Shown here in pieces: positions 34,512 to 44,886 of a stretch of 64,000 nucleotides of DNA (the stretch's first letter is position 1; the number at the start of each line of letters is the position of its first letter). Origin of the DNA: Blastocatellia bacterium (GTDB taxonomy: Bacteria; Acidobacteriota; Blastocatellia; Chloracidobacteriales; JADJPF01); NCBI GenBank assembly GCA_016713405.1, contig JADJPF010000020.1, positions 62,001 to 126,000 of the forward strand, given 5' to 3'. Below the pieces are notes generated by a model. That model was not told the origin of the DNA and searched no databases. It saw only the letters and a program-made list of their open reading frames with translations. The position numbers and the translations under genes were made by a program.

Positions 34512-35471
34512 ATGATTAAAATTGCTCTACTTGGTACAGGTCGAGTTGCTCGCGCACGTATTCGAGAAATAAACCTAAGAAAAGATGCTGTAATAATAGG
34601 TGTTGCTAGCAGTAATTTAGAACGAGCAAAAGAACTTGCTACACCTATAAATGCTTTTGCAACAATAGATTGGCAAAATCTAGTTGCTCAAGCTGATGCT
34701 GTAATGGTTTGCTCGCTTAATAAATATCATGCAGAAATGTGCCATTTTGCTTTAAGCTTAAGTAAACCTGTTAGTGTAGATTATCCGTTAGCCTTATCTT
34801 TAGGTGAAACTTTAGAACTAGTAAACTTAGCAGCAGAAAAAAAAGCTATTTTACATGTTGAACACATTGAATTGCTTTCGCCTTGGTTTAACACTCTACA
34901 AAAAGCTTTGCCTGAAATAGGAAATGTTTTAAGTATTTTTTGGACAAATTTAAGTAATCGACAGGCAATCGATACAGATTGGACTTTTAACACTTCCTCA
35001 GGGTTTTCATTATTCTTACACGCTGCCATAATTAGCCGACTAATTGCTATTGCTGGGAAAGCTAGATGGGTAAATGCTCAAGAAAAATTGCTTGGATTAG
35101 AATCAGGACAATTTACTAGTCGATTGACTACCGTTCAAATAGGTTTTGAAAACGGGGTTATTGCTCAACTTATTGATGGACAAGGATTAAATGTTATTCC
35201 TATAGCAAACCAACTAGTTGTAATTGGTACAAAAGGACAACTTTTAGCAGAAAATCATCAGCAAGTTAGTTTACAACTTACTGATAAAAAAGAAGATTTA
35301 CCAATAGTTAAAGGTGAAGGGCTGTTTAGTCAAGATATTGATAATTTTATTAAACAAATTCAACTTGGGACAAAAAGCTATGTTGACCATAACCATATCT
35401 GCCAAATTGCTCAACTAGCAACTGCGGCACAACGTTCTTGTCAAAAGCAACAACCAATTGAAATTAAATAA
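34512..35471 (+). CDS. Gfo/Idh/MocA-family oxidoreductase
   Basis: NAD(P)-dependent oxidoreductase of 319 residues. The Rossmann start is IALLGTGRVARARI, and EHIELLSPW near residue 117 stands where the EKP motif region leads to the substrate domain. The usual EKP catalytic Lys appears as VDYPLALS, so the Lys is missing; biliverdin-reductase-like members also vary here. The substrate is not assignable. Divergent from the kinase gene. Confidence 0.8.
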   Translation: MIKIALLGTGRVARARIREINLRKDAVIIGVASSNLERAKELATPINAFATIDWQNLVAQADAVMVCSLNKYHAEMCHFALSLSKPVSVDYPLALSLGETLELVNLAAEKKAILHVEHIELLSPWFNTLQKALPEIGNVLSIFWTNLSNRQAIDTDWTFNTSSGFSLFLHAAIISRLIAIAGKARWVNAQEKLLGLESGQFTSRLTTVQIGFENGVIAQLIDGQGLNVIPIANQLVVIGTKGQLLAENHQQVSLQLTDKKEDLPIVKGEGLFSQDIDNFIKQIQLGTKSYVDHNHICQIAQLATAAQRSCQKQQPIEIK

Positions 35472-35492
35472 ATTTCTTAAAATAAAATATTT

Positions 35493-35699
35493 ATGAAACC
35501 AAATTTATATAACAGAATAATTAGAACAATTTTATTTATCGCAGTAATTTTGCTAATAATGAAAATTCCTAAGCAATCACTTTTTTTAGTTCTAAGAATT
35601 GCTGTCCCAGGGCTGATTTTGCTTAGTATTTGGATAACCTGGCGTAGATTTACTAGAAAACTACATTCAAAGCCTATTAAAAAAGTAGTCAAAAAATAA
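35493..35699 (+). CDS. Small basic membrane protein
   Basis: A 68-residue protein with one or two hydrophobic stretches (about 9-24 and 29-48) and a Lys-rich C-terminus (KPIKKVVKK). It follows the oxidoreductase by 22 bases and is closed by a strong terminator. A similar-length ORF lies on the other strand (35477-35692); the plus-strand reading is preferred because it fits operon order and the terminator. Confidence 0.5.
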   Translation: MKPNLYNRIIRTILFIAVILLIMKIPKQSLFLVLRIAVPGLILLSIWITWRRFTRKLHSKPIKKVVKK

Positions 35700-35729
35700 A
35701 TAACCTAACATCCTTATGTTAGGTTATTT
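35698..35729. terminator. Bidirectional terminator
   Basis: Perfect 14-bp stem (35698-35711 with 35716-35729) and a CCTT loop, A-rich on the left and T-rich on the right. It sits between the convergent small membrane gene and the TIG-domain gene, so it can serve both. Confidence 0.88.
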
Positions 35730-35759
35730 ATTTCAATTTTTGAATATCTTAATTAAAAC

Positions 35760-37157
35760 TTAAAATATACCAAAACCAAAATCAGGTACATCAGTAATGC
35801 TAAATGTGTTAGCAAAAACAGCTTTTTCAGTAATACTTGAACCTTGACCAGTAATTTCATCTCTAAAAGTTATTTTACCAATTCTAAAATAGCTAGTAGG
35901 TATATTAGGTTGAATTTCTTGCATTTCTACTGTGATGCTAATAGCTTTAGGTAACTTAACTAGTGGACTACCAGCTTTATCATAGTTAATTCCATATTCT
36001 TCATATCTACCAAGGTCTGGTGCAACTAGTCGAAATGTCATTGTTGCTGTACCACTTGCGCTAGCTGTTCTACTTAAGTTAAAGCTATCAATTCCACCAC
36101 CTGAGCGAGCAACTGAGTTAAAGATAAACCCACCGCTAGGGCTAGTTTCTGTTACAGCCGAACAAGCACCCCAAAAGAAAGGATTTTCTACTTCTTGATA
36201 AGGTTTTTCAGGAAATCTTGGGAAGGAGATCAAAGCATAAACAAATTTTTCTTTTTGACCTGTAAAGTTACCATAAATATCATTTGCTTCTCGGACATTT
36301 ATAGTTAATAAAGCTTTTTGTGGTTGACCTGCTACTTGCCAGGGTAGATTAATGATGGCTTGATGTGTTCCATAAAACATTGCATGCCAAAGAGTTGTTT
36401 CAGCATCATTAACTATAACTCTATCTCTAATATTAAACATAGGCGCAAAAGTTGTTCCAGCAGGTGCGCTACTAATAAAAGATATTTTTTCGCTATTGCT
36501 TCCACCTGTTCCAGGTAGGCCATTTCCTGCATCAATTACAAAATCTTTAGCTAAACTAGCTTGATTACCAACCATCACCCTAACTTTTACTTTTCCAGTT
36601 GCAAATGTTTCTGGAATACGAACGCTAAGTTTATCTGTATTAATACCAAGCACAGGTACTGCAATATCATTGATTGTTACAATATTTTCAGATGTTTGAC
36701 AGGCTAGATTATCGGCTTTGATTTCTAGCACGCCTCCTGTTTGAGCGCGTTCTGGGCTAAAGCTATAAATAATAGGTGCATTCTTTTGATACTGAAAACT
36801 ACCAGTATTAGAACTATTTGCGCCAACAATCACCCTAACTTTTACTTTTCCTGTGCATAAATTGCTATTAGGAATTTGCAAAGTAATTTTTTTCTTCTTT
36901 ACTTGATTTGGTGTAAGCAATACGCCGTTATCATTAGTCAAAACTTTAACTTGATTTGGATCTTTACCAAACGCGCTTCCAGTTATCTCTATTAAGGGGT
37001 TATCCCCATTTTGTAGTACATTAATTGTATTAATTTGAGGTGTTTTATTTTGCACAAAGAGTTCTTGGTCTTCTGAAACTGGATTTTGTGCTAAAACACT
37101 TATTGCCAGTAGCATAACGCACATTATCACAATAAGCTTGGTAGAGAGTTTTAACAT
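35760..37157 (-). CDS. Secreted IPT/TIG-domain protein
   Basis: A signal peptide at 1-23 (ends VLAQ) is followed by two Ig-like TIG repeats, about 38-118 and 124-200. Both have the pattern INxINVxxNGDN... and GKVKVRV(I/M)VG near their end. The remaining 260 residues are a beta-rich domain I do not recognise, with two Cys-poor strands and an aromatic C-terminus (FGFGIF). Likely outside the cytoplasm. AAGGAG precedes the ATG. Confidence 0.78.
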   Translation of the reverse strand: MLKLSTKLIVIMCVMLLAISVLAQNPVSEDQELFVQNKTPQINTINVLQNGDNPLIEITGSAFGKDPNQVKVLTNDNGVLLTPNQVKKKKITLQIPNSNLCTGKVKVRVIVGANSSNTGSFQYQKNAPIIYSFSPERAQTGGVLEIKADNLACQTSENIVTINDIAVPVLGINTDKLSVRIPETFATGKVKVRVMVGNQASLAKDFVIDAGNGLPGTGGSNSEKISFISSAPAGTTFAPMFNIRDRVIVNDAETTLWHAMFYGTHQAIINLPWQVAGQPQKALLTINVREANDIYGNFTGQKEKFVYALISFPRFPEKPYQEVENPFFWGACSAVTETSPSGGFIFNSVARSGGGIDSFNLSRTASASGTATMTFRLVAPDLGRYEEYGINYDKAGSPLVKLPKAISITVEMQEIQPNIPTSYFRIGKITFRDEITGQGSSITEKAVFANTFSITDVPDFGFGIF

Positions 37158-37315
37158 TATTTTCTCCTTAGATAAACTTTAATAGACTGTTAACTTGATT
37201 AACTTGATTAGCTTGATTTAGCTTATTTATTGATTAATTAGGGGCTGTTTTCGTTGTGGATCACATTAAATAATTTTTTTACCTATAATGTCTAGTAAAT
37301 AATTAATTAAAATAA

Positions 37316-37357
37316 AAATAGTATCTCTTAAATTTTATTGCATAAGAGATACTATTT
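37316..37357 (-). terminator. Terminator after the TlpA-like gene
   Basis: A 15-bp perfect stem (37316-37330 with 37343-37357) and a 12-base loop, 26 bases past the minus-strand stop at 37384. The transcribed strand continues with a T-rich tail (TTTTATTTTAATT). Confidence 0.85.
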
Positions 37358-37383
37358 AGGTAACTACTAAAAATGCTTAATAA

Positions 37384-37925
37384 TTAATTTTGTAGTAATT
37401 CGTCAACTTTATTTGCTAAAGCTTGTCCTCTAAGGCTAACACCGGCTACTTCTCCATTTTTATCTAATAAAACTGTAAAAGGAATACCTCGTACACCGTA
37501 AAGTTGGGCAACTTTATTTTTCCAACCTAGTCCATCGTAATATTGCGGCCAGGTAATATTGTTGTTTTTTATATAGTTGTCCAAAGGTTCGCGGTCTGTG
37601 TCAAGGCTAATGCCAATGATAGTAAAGTTATTATTTTTATGTTTTTCCCAAACTTTTTTTACCGCAGGCATTTCTACACGACAAGGGCCGCACCAAGTAG
37701 CCCAAAAGTCTATTAAGACTACCTTTCCTTTTAATTTGCTTAGAGAAATATTTTCACCTTTTAATGAAGTGACAGAAAAATCAGGAACGGTTTTACCACT
37801 TGATGTGCTAGCCTTAGTTGAACCAGAAGAATTAAAAACTTTGGCATCCATTTGCCAACGCATAAAGCCCACTAATAAAACAGAGAAGACAACTAACAGT
37901 ATTAAACCAGATTTATTTTTTCCAT
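37384..37925 (-). CDS. TlpA-like membrane-anchored thioredoxin, frameshifted at its start
   Basis: Thiol-disulfide protein of the TlpA/ResA class working outside the cytoplasmic membrane. The redox site is WCGPC, after VVLIDFWAT, with the cis-Pro in GIPFTV. Without correction the frame opens only at about 37872 and has no export signal. The AGGAG-preceded ATG at 37925 reads in frame into a signal anchor (NKSGLILLVVFSVLLVGF) if the A run at 37916-37921 (T on the plus strand) has seven bases, not six. The corrected protein is about 180 residues. Possible role in cytochrome c or envelope thiol maintenance. Confidence 0.8.
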
Positions 37926-37970
37926 AATGCTCCTAAATATAACTAAAAAAAGAATTTAAAAATTAATATT

Positions 37971-39077
37971 TTATGATGGATTACCACATTCAGAACAAAA
38001 TTTTGCTCCAGGGTTTAGCGGATGATTACATTTTGAACAAGCTCTTGGTAGTAAAGATGTTCCACACTCAGCACAGAATTTTGCTCCTTGTGCATTAGGT
38101 GACTGACATTTTGGACAATTCACGGTTGCTGCTAAAGGGGGTGGCTGTGTTGGGGCTTGTTGCTGATAAGGTGGTGGTGGATAGCCTGGAGGAGGATATT
38201 GCCCTTGTGGTGGATAAGGTTGTTGAGGTGGATAAGGGTTTTGCATATTCTGCATATTTTGTGCCATCATTTGCCCCATACCAAATCCCATACCAAGCCC
38301 CATACCTTCACCTGCGCCTGTTCCTGGTTGACTAGCAGCATCACGCATCGCTTGTGCAGATTGATATTGCATATAATTACGCATATCACCTATAGCCCGC
38401 ATCCCTGCACCTTCATCAATTCGCTTTTGAACTTCTTCTGGAAGTGTAATTGAGCCAACTATTAGATCAACTAGCTCTAAACCTTGTTTAGCAAAATCAT
38501 CTGCTACTTGAGCTTTAGTAGCAATTGCAAGCTCATTATAGTTAGAAGTTAGCTCATCAACAGAACGGAAATTTTCTCCAAGTAAATCCGTTAATCTTTG
38601 AACAATTAAGTCTCTTAAGAAGTCTTCTACTTGTACAGTTGTCACCCAACCACGAGTCCCTACAACAGTACCTACAAAAAGTTGAGGATCGGCAACCTTC
38701 ATTGAAAATTTACCAAAAGCTCTAAGTTGAACTCGTCCAAGCTCAGGATCTTTAACTAAAATAGGCATTTTAGTACCCCATTTTAGATTTTGAAAAACTT
38801 GACGGCTAACATATAAAACAGAGCATTGAAAAGGAGATGTACCACCAAAAGGAATGCTTAAAAATCTAGTAAGTATAGGTAAATTATTGGTGGTTAAGGT
38901 ATGTCTACCTGGGCCAAAAATATCTAAAGCTTTTCCATCACGGAAAAAAACTGCTGACTGATTTTCTTGAACAATTAGTTGCGCTCCCCATTTAATATCT
39001 GTCGCGCCTTGTTCTGGGAAACGGTGAATAATAGATTGTCCGCTATTATCAAAATATTGAATGACTTCGATTGCCAT
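37971..39077 (-). CDS. SPFH-domain protein with C-terminal double zinc ribbon
   Basis: Residues about 20-230 form an SPFH/band-7-like domain of the virion-core/YdjI type (VIQYFDNSGQSIIHRFP, IFGPGRHTL, ITLPEEVQKRIDEG). A Gly/Met-rich and then Pro/Tyr/Gln-rich low-complexity linker spans about 245-315. The end has two CxxC...CxxC zinc ribbons (CPKCQSPN, CAECG; CSKCNHPL, CSECG). No membrane helix is present. It follows the coiled-coil partner gene by 20 bases. Such proteins are linked to membrane stress, but the function here is unknown. Confidence 0.87.
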   Translation of the reverse strand: MAIEVIQYFDNSGQSIIHRFPEQGATDIKWGAQLIVQENQSAVFFRDGKALDIFGPGRHTLTTNNLPILTRFLSIPFGGTSPFQCSVLYVSRQVFQNLKWGTKMPILVKDPELGRVQLRAFGKFSMKVADPQLFVGTVVGTRGWVTTVQVEDFLRDLIVQRLTDLLGENFRSVDELTSNYNELAIATKAQVADDFAKQGLELVDLIVGSITLPEEVQKRIDEGAGMRAIGDMRNYMQYQSAQAMRDAASQPGTGAGEGMGLGMGFGMGQMMAQNMQNMQNPYPPQQPYPPQGQYPPPGYPPPPYQQQAPTQPPPLAATVNCPKCQSPNAQGAKFCAECGTSLLPRACSKCNHPLNPGAKFCSECGNPS

Positions 39078-39097
39078 GAAAGTTCTCCTTAAAAGAC

Positions 39098-39592
39098 TTA
39101 AACTATTGTTTCTATTGCTTTGTGGCGTTGGCTAAAATGAGCATCTAAAGAGTCTAAAGCTTTTTCTAAGCTACTAGCGGCAGTCTTTAAGCTGCTAGCA
39201 TCGCTGCTTTCAGAAATTGCTACAATTTGTGATTTGATTGCTTCTGTATCTTCTATCAGGCTTAAATCAAATTGATAAAGTTTATCTAATTCTAGTTCTT
39301 GCACTTTTACAACATCAAAAAAGCCACTATAACCATAGCTAGCATACCGGATTCGGTTAGCAATTTTATCTAATTTACCATTTAATCGCTCTATAGGCTT
39401 AATTTCTGTAATACGGCCTGTTTCGCTTAAATCACGAATTAAATTAGTAAGTGGGGTTTTAAGTTTTTCTAATTCTTGTGCTAGATGTTCTCTATGGAGT
39501 TTATCAATATCACGTCGTCGATCTTTATCCAAATAACCGCTATAGCCTGGAATGACGGAGGCTAGTTGTTGTAAGCAACTTTTTCCTTGCAT
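39098..39592 (-). CDS. Helical partner protein of the SPFH gene
   Basis: A 164-residue, mostly helical protein beginning MQGKSCLQQLASVIPGYSGYLDKDRRRDID. The repeat-like GYSGYLDKD and GYSGFFDVV suggest two halves. I know the fold only as an uncharacterised neighbour of SPFH/zinc-ribbon genes. AAGGGAG precedes the ATG, and the gap to the SPFH gene is 20 bases, so they form an operon. Confidence 0.72.
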   Translation of the reverse strand: MQGKSCLQQLASVIPGYSGYLDKDRRRDIDKLHREHLAQELEKLKTPLTNLIRDLSETGRITEIKPIERLNGKLDKIANRIRYASYGYSGFFDVVKVQELELDKLYQFDLSLIEDTEAIKSQIVAISESSDASSLKTAASSLEKALDSLDAHFSQRHKAIETIV

Positions 39593-39715
39593 AAATCTCC
39601 CTTTCTATAAGAAACAAACAAATTTAAGACTTTAGATGCTGATATTGTCACCAGCGAAACGCTCTAACATTTATAAAAAGTTTGGACATTTTACTAACAT
39701 AGCGTCCAATGCAAA

Positions 39716-41299
39716 TTATTTTTTACCAAACAATGCTTTCAAACGATTTGAGCCTTTACCAAAAAGGACATCTACCATTGCTGATAACATTTGGTAAGTT
39801 TTAGCACTATTAGGAAACCAGTACATTTCCTTCCGCATCCAGCCGCGATCAGCAACAATATGTTTAATTTTACTAAAATTACGTACACCTTCTTTAGAAT
39901 GTACAGCACCAAAGCCAGATTCTTTTACACCAAACCAAGGAGCTTCACAAAAACCAAAAGCATTTGCGCCACAATCATTAATTGCAACTGTTCCAGCTTC
40001 AACTTGTTTAGCAACACGTTCAGCGCGGCTTACATCTTGTGACCAAACACCAGCAGTTAGACCATAAACGCTATCATTTGCTAGCTTGATGGCTTCAGCT
40101 TCGCTTTTTACTTTCATAATTGGAATAACTGGGCCAAAGGTTTCTTCAGTCATAACCTTCATTGAGTGATCAACATTTGTTAAAACTGTAGGGCGGTAAT
40201 AATAACCTGGTGCTAAGTCTTGATTACGTTCACCACCTACTAATAACTTAGCCCCTTTTGCTACAGCATCTTTAATATGATCATCAATTACATCCATTTG
40301 ACGAGGAAAGATGATTGCACCAATTTCAACATCTGGGCCATCTTGGGGGCCTTGGCGGAGTTTTTTAACTCGTTCAACTACCATTTCAGTAAATTTCTCT
40401 ACAATAGGTTCCATCACATAAACGCGCTCTACACTAGCGCACATTTGACCAGAATTTACGAGTCCGCCCCACACAGTAGCATCTGCTGCACGTTCTAAAT
40501 CAGCATCTTCTAGTATGATAAAAGGATCTTTACCGCCTAGCTCTAAAGCTACAGGGGTAAATTTATCTTTTTGGGCTAATTCTTTATAAATAGCTCGTCC
40601 GGTTCTAACCGAGCCTGTAAAGACTATTTTATCTACATCTGAGCGGACTAAAGCCGCACCTGTTAAACCATCACCTTGTAAAACTTGAAAAACACTGTCT
40701 GATATTCCAGCATCAGCAAAAATTTTTCCGGTCATTTCTCCAATTAATGGAGTTACTTCAGAAGGTTTAAGTAATACAGTATTTCCTGCTAGTAAGGCTA
40801 AAACCACATCACTTAAAAATGCTGTAGGAAAGTTCCATGGAGTAATTACACCAACAACGCCTAATGGCTCATAAACAAAATAGCTTCTTTTATTCTTAAA
40901 TAAATGTAGTGGATTAGCACGAGGAGCTAGCATTTTTTGTGCTTGTTTACAAAAATAAGTGGTGCCATCAATTACAGTAAAAACATCTGCTAGTAAGGCA
41001 TCTGCACGTGTTTTACCAGTGTCTTTACGAATAGTGTCTAAAATTTCATCTCGGCGGTCTACAAAAATATCTCTAACTTTAAGTAAGTAGGGGATTCGCT
41101 CTGCTACAGATAATGCACCCCAAGCAGCTTGGGCGCGTCGAGCCTTAGCAACAGCCTCAAATACCTCTGTTTCTGTACAAATAGGAATTTTACCAATAAC
41201 TTCTCCAGTCATTGGACAAGTATTTTCAATATAACGTCTCTCTGTTTGTGGTTTTGGCTCGTTTGTTTCTATTGTTTTAGATATAGCTGTAGCAGACAT
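39716..41299 (-). CDS. NAD(P)-dependent aldehyde dehydrogenase
   Basis: A 527-residue aldehyde dehydrogenase, somewhat longer than the usual 480-500. It has GVVGVITPWNFPTAF (cofactor site), ELGGKDPF with the general-base Glu near 253, and SGQMCAS with catalytic Cys near 287. The C-terminal 30 residues beyond the core hold a hydrophobic/basic tail (FPNSAKTYQML, KGSNRLKALFGKK). Succinate-semialdehyde or long-chain aldehydes are possible substrates. AAGGAG precedes the start. Confidence 0.92.
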   Translation of the reverse strand: MSATAISKTIETNEPKPQTERRYIENTCPMTGEVIGKIPICTETEVFEAVAKARRAQAAWGALSVAERIPYLLKVRDIFVDRRDEILDTIRKDTGKTRADALLADVFTVIDGTTYFCKQAQKMLAPRANPLHLFKNKRSYFVYEPLGVVGVITPWNFPTAFLSDVVLALLAGNTVLLKPSEVTPLIGEMTGKIFADAGISDSVFQVLQGDGLTGAALVRSDVDKIVFTGSVRTGRAIYKELAQKDKFTPVALELGGKDPFIILEDADLERAADATVWGGLVNSGQMCASVERVYVMEPIVEKFTEMVVERVKKLRQGPQDGPDVEIGAIIFPRQMDVIDDHIKDAVAKGAKLLVGGERNQDLAPGYYYRPTVLTNVDHSMKVMTEETFGPVIPIMKVKSEAEAIKLANDSVYGLTAGVWSQDVSRAERVAKQVEAGTVAINDCGANAFGFCEAPWFGVKESGFGAVHSKEGVRNFSKIKHIVADRGWMRKEMYWFPNSAKTYQMLSAMVDVLFGKGSNRLKALFGKK

Positions 41300-41477
41300 A
41301 ATTTTACTCCTTACTAGAATTTGCTAGTTTTGATAATGAGACTTTAGCACTCTTTGCTTAGACACTTCAACTACTTCTATGATATACTCCCAATGCTTGT
41401 CCTCAAACTAGCAAATTATGCTAACAACCACTAAAATATATAAAATAAAAAGTATGCTCCTTAGGAGGATTTACGTA

Positions 41478-42510
41478 ATGTTTTTTAGATTTTTCTCTTT
41501 TGTATAGTAATGGCACTAGCTTCAACTTTAACATACGGCCAACAAGCTAATAGTGACACAAAAAAGACTTTTGATAACTATGATGTTATCCCAAATAAAG
41601 CTATCCAACTTGAATCAACCATAGAGAAATCTAAAGAAAAACCTAAAGAGAAACCTAAAGAAAAAGCTACAGAGAAGGCAGAAATAAAACAACCAGAAAA
41701 GCTATCCAATAATAACACTATTAATAACTCTGTGAACAATGAAGAAAACCTTACAGACAAGAATTATAAAAATAAATCTGCTCGTAGCAAATCTGCTTTA
41801 CTAAAAACTCCTACAAAAAGAAATGGTGAAGGCTATTGGCAAGATGAAACGCCAGTTGTACCTGAATTAGACACCCCACCACCACCACCAAAAATATACT
41901 CTGAAGTTCGTACTTCCATTACAGAAAAAGGAAGTTTAATGCTAACTAGTGATACTGTAGTTGTAAAACCTGCAATTGCTACTAAAGCTATTCCTGTTAC
42001 TTTGACAGAAAGTACAGGGGATATAGATCTAGATGATATCATCCAGAAGGCAGCAAAAAGAATGAAGTTGACCCACGTTTAATTTTAGAAGTAATTCGCC
42101 AAGAATCAGGGTTTCGCCTTAGAGCCGTTTCACATAAAGGTGCTAGCGGACTAATGCAATTAATTCCTTCTACAGCTAGGCGTTTTGGGGTGACAGATAT
42201 TTTTGATAGAGAGCAAAATATTAATGCTGGTACACGTTACTTAAAGCTTTTGTTAGATATGTTTGGAGGTAATTTAGAATTAGCTTTAGCTGGTTATAAT
42301 GCTGGTGAACACGCTGTTGTGCGCTATAACTATGCTATTCCTCCTTATAGAGAGACACAAGATTATGTACGCCGTATTACTACTAGGTATCGTAGCCGTT
42401 ACCACCAAGTTACAACAGCAATTAAGATAGAGCCAGTAGTAGTGCATCAAGTTCCACTAGCTACATTTGCAGCAGAAAACGGAAGAGTTGTTTTATCTAA
42501 TAATTATTAG
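41478..42510 (+). CDS. Soluble lytic murein transglycosylase, frameshifted at two sites
   Basis: Cuts peptidoglycan glycan strands. AGGAGG precedes ATG 41478; adding one T in the run at 41490-41494 makes a signal peptide (MFFRFFLFCIVMALASTL) that joins the frame opened at 41510. A Lys/Glu/Pro-rich linker with three KEKP-type 12-bp repeats follows. At 42061-42062 one added A restores NEVDPRLILEVIRQESGFRLRAVS, which carries the catalytic Glu of the SLT domain, and joins GLMQLIPSTARRFGV and AGYNAGEHAV. As deposited, the catalytic Glu lies in neither long ORF. Confidence 0.82.
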
Positions 42511-42546
42511 AAACATATTTAGGAGCATATATAAAAATAAATTTTT

Positions 42547-44886
42547 ATGGCTAAGAATAAATTAAAGTTTCAGCATGCCAAAATGGTTAGTGCCGTTGCT
42601 AAAGCAAAATCACAAAAAGATCTTCCTAGTTTGTTAAATGAATCACTAAAACTACTTCAAGCAGGAAACCTTAATTTAGCGTTAAACTTAGCTCTAGAAG
42701 CTTTTGCATTTGCAGAAAAAGATACTCAAGAGAAAGTAGAAGAACTATTAGCAGAAATTTATTTTCGTCTAGCTGTTGCTAGTGCTACAGACTTTAGCTT
42801 ACGAATAACACACTTAAAAGAAGCTATTTCACTTAGTCCCACCCAAACAAGACTGCACTTTTTTCTAGCTGTTACTTTATGTCAAATAGGAAATTTTGCT
42901 GAAGCAGTTTTAGAGTTTGATAAAGTGGCTACAAAAGAGCCTAACTACTCAAATTTACAATACTTACACACTTTAGCTAAATTAGTATGTAATCAAAAAG
43001 TAGATTTTAGCAACCTGACATCAGAAGAAGCTAGCACACTAAAAATAGTGGAAAATATTATTTCTGATAAAACTAATAATATTTTGATTGATATTCAACC
43101 GACAAAACATGAATTTTGGCAAGCACTAGCGCAAATGCAGCAAGATATGATGGCATCACCTGTTTTAGCTTTACAAAAAAGCCTTGATAAAGGCGGTAAT
43201 AAAAAAAGTGTTATAGGTATTTTAGAATACTACAAAGGTGTTGCTGCTATGCGTCAAGGTGAAAAAGGCGCGGCACAATCAGCTTGGCAAAAAGCAAAGA
43301 GTTTTGGATTTGCTCAAAATCACTTAAGTACTAACCTGGATTATTTGTTAACTGAACAAATAGTTGATGCTGCGAAAGAGGAAAAATGGCAACAAGAAAT
43401 ACTTGCTATTGGAAATTTACCAAGAAAGTTAAAGACTTTAGACATAGTTAAAGAACTAACAGCATTTGCAGAATATTACATTGGACATAGTGCCGCAAGC
43501 GAAGGTAATTGGAAGCGGGCGGCTGAAGCCTGGCGACGTTCTAACGAACAAGATAAAAGTTGTCGTTTATCACAAAATTTAGCTTTGGCTGAGGAAGCTA
43601 TAGAAAATTGGGAAAATGCTGCCGAAGCTTGGAGAGAAATGCTTAAACGACGCTCCAGAAAAGAGACTAGTGATAATTACTTGAATGATAGCCAAGTAGC
43701 AGCTATTTGGAAACGTGCGGCAGAATGTTATGAAAAGGAAGAAGATACAGAAGAAGCTCTTACTTGCTTAAAAAATGCACTTAAATATGCTGAAAATGAC
43801 ATAGATCTACGCTTAGAAATAGTAGAGACTTTAATGGCAAATGATCAAGAAAAGGCTGCACAAAATGAACTTAACCGTATTTTGGCAATTGACCCCAAAA
43901 ATGTTACTGCTTTAGAGAGTCTAGCAGGTCTTTTAACTGTTTCTGAAAAAACAGATGAGGCTATAGAAATCTGGAGAAAAGTTCTTGCTCTAGATCCTGA
44001 TAACAAAATTGCTAGGGAATCTTTATCTTCAATTTATGTTGAGAAGTCAGAAGAGATTACAGATAAGAAAAAGAGATTTAGTTTTCTTGAAAAAGCCTTA
44101 AAAGATCTTCCAAATGATGTTGGATTGCTCTTAAAACTAGCTATAACTGCTGATACATTAAAAAAAGGTAATCCACTTGGGTTACTAAAACAAGCCTATC
44201 AGTCTGCTGGCAAAGATTTTAAGATGGTAAGCTTAGTTTTAGATGAATCTTTGATAAAAGATACAAATGAATTTGTAGAAGAAATAATGTTAGTAATAAC
44301 CCAACAAGCCAATTTACCAGCAGAGTTTTGGATTGTTCAAGCTAAAATGGTTGTATTGTGTGAGTTAAATGTTTCTTGGACAAGAAAATTTTTTGATCAG
44401 GCTATTGATCAAGCAGAAAAAAACAAAAAAGAATCTAAAGCAAAAGTATTACTGAATATATTTTTAACTCTACATTCTAGAGAATTTCAGGATGTTAAAG
44501 AAGAAGTAATAGAAAAGATAGAGGAAGGATATATAGATCGTATAAAGAAAGAATGTCCTCAGAGTGGAGTTTTAGAGTTTATAGAAGCTCATAGAGTTTT
44601 TCATAATAGAAAAGATATTAAATCAGCAAAAACTTTAATAAAAGAAGCTCGGCGTAAGGCTCAACTTGCTAATGAAAAAGAGGTTGTAGAAGAAACTCAT
44701 GAGTTTGAAAATTTTATTTCTCGTCCTAAACGTCGGGGACTGTTTGATATGGATGATATACCACTTTCAGTAATAAGGATAATGGAAAAATACCCTAATG
44801 GCCCGCCAAAAGATCCTAGAAAATTATCTGCGCAAGATAGAGAAGATATAGAAAAATTAATGGAATTTTTCCAGGAGAATTTTTAA
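42547..44886 (+). CDS. TPR-rich protein at the head of an Hsp70 operon
   Basis: A 779-residue helical protein with about ten TPR or TPR-like repeats (for example NLQYLHTLAKL; WKRAAEAWRRSNEQ; IEIWRKVLALDPDNKIARE). No signal or membrane segment. It overlaps the J-domain gene by one base (TAATG). A scaffold or substrate receptor for the linked DnaK system is a reasonable inference. The C-terminus is basic then acidic (FISRPKRRGLFDMDD). Confidence 0.82.
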   Translation: MAKNKLKFQHAKMVSAVAKAKSQKDLPSLLNESLKLLQAGNLNLALNLALEAFAFAEKDTQEKVEELLAEIYFRLAVASATDFSLRITHLKEAISLSPTQTRLHFFLAVTLCQIGNFAEAVLEFDKVATKEPNYSNLQYLHTLAKLVCNQKVDFSNLTSEEASTLKIVENIISDKTNNILIDIQPTKHEFWQALAQMQQDMMASPVLALQKSLDKGGNKKSVIGILEYYKGVAAMRQGEKGAAQSAWQKAKSFGFAQNHLSTNLDYLLTEQIVDAAKEEKWQQEILAIGNLPRKLKTLDIVKELTAFAEYYIGHSAASEGNWKRAAEAWRRSNEQDKSCRLSQNLALAEEAIENWENAAEAWREMLKRRSRKETSDNYLNDSQVAAIWKRAAECYEKEEDTEEALTCLKNALKYAENDIDLRLEIVETLMANDQEKAAQNELNRILAIDPKNVTALESLAGLLTVSEKTDEAIEIWRKVLALDPDNKIARESLSSIYVEKSEEITDKKKRFSFLEKALKDLPNDVGLLLKLAITADTLKKGNPLGLLKQAYQSAGKDFKMVSLVLDESLIKDTNEFVEEIMLVITQQANLPAEFWIVQAKMVVLCELNVSWTRKFFDQAIDQAEKNKKESKAKVLLNIFLTLHSREFQDVKEEVIEKIEEGYIDRIKKECPQSGVLEFIEAHRVFHNRKDIKSAKTLIKEARRKAQLANEKEVVEETHEFENFISRPKRRGLFDMDDIPLSVIRIMEKYPNGPPKDPRKLSAQDREDIEKLMEFFQENF

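Noticed and set aside
35477..35692. 71-codon minus-strand ORF
   Set aside because: The plus-strand ORF fits operon order and terminator better; the minus one would overlap the terminator region upstream without a ribosome site.
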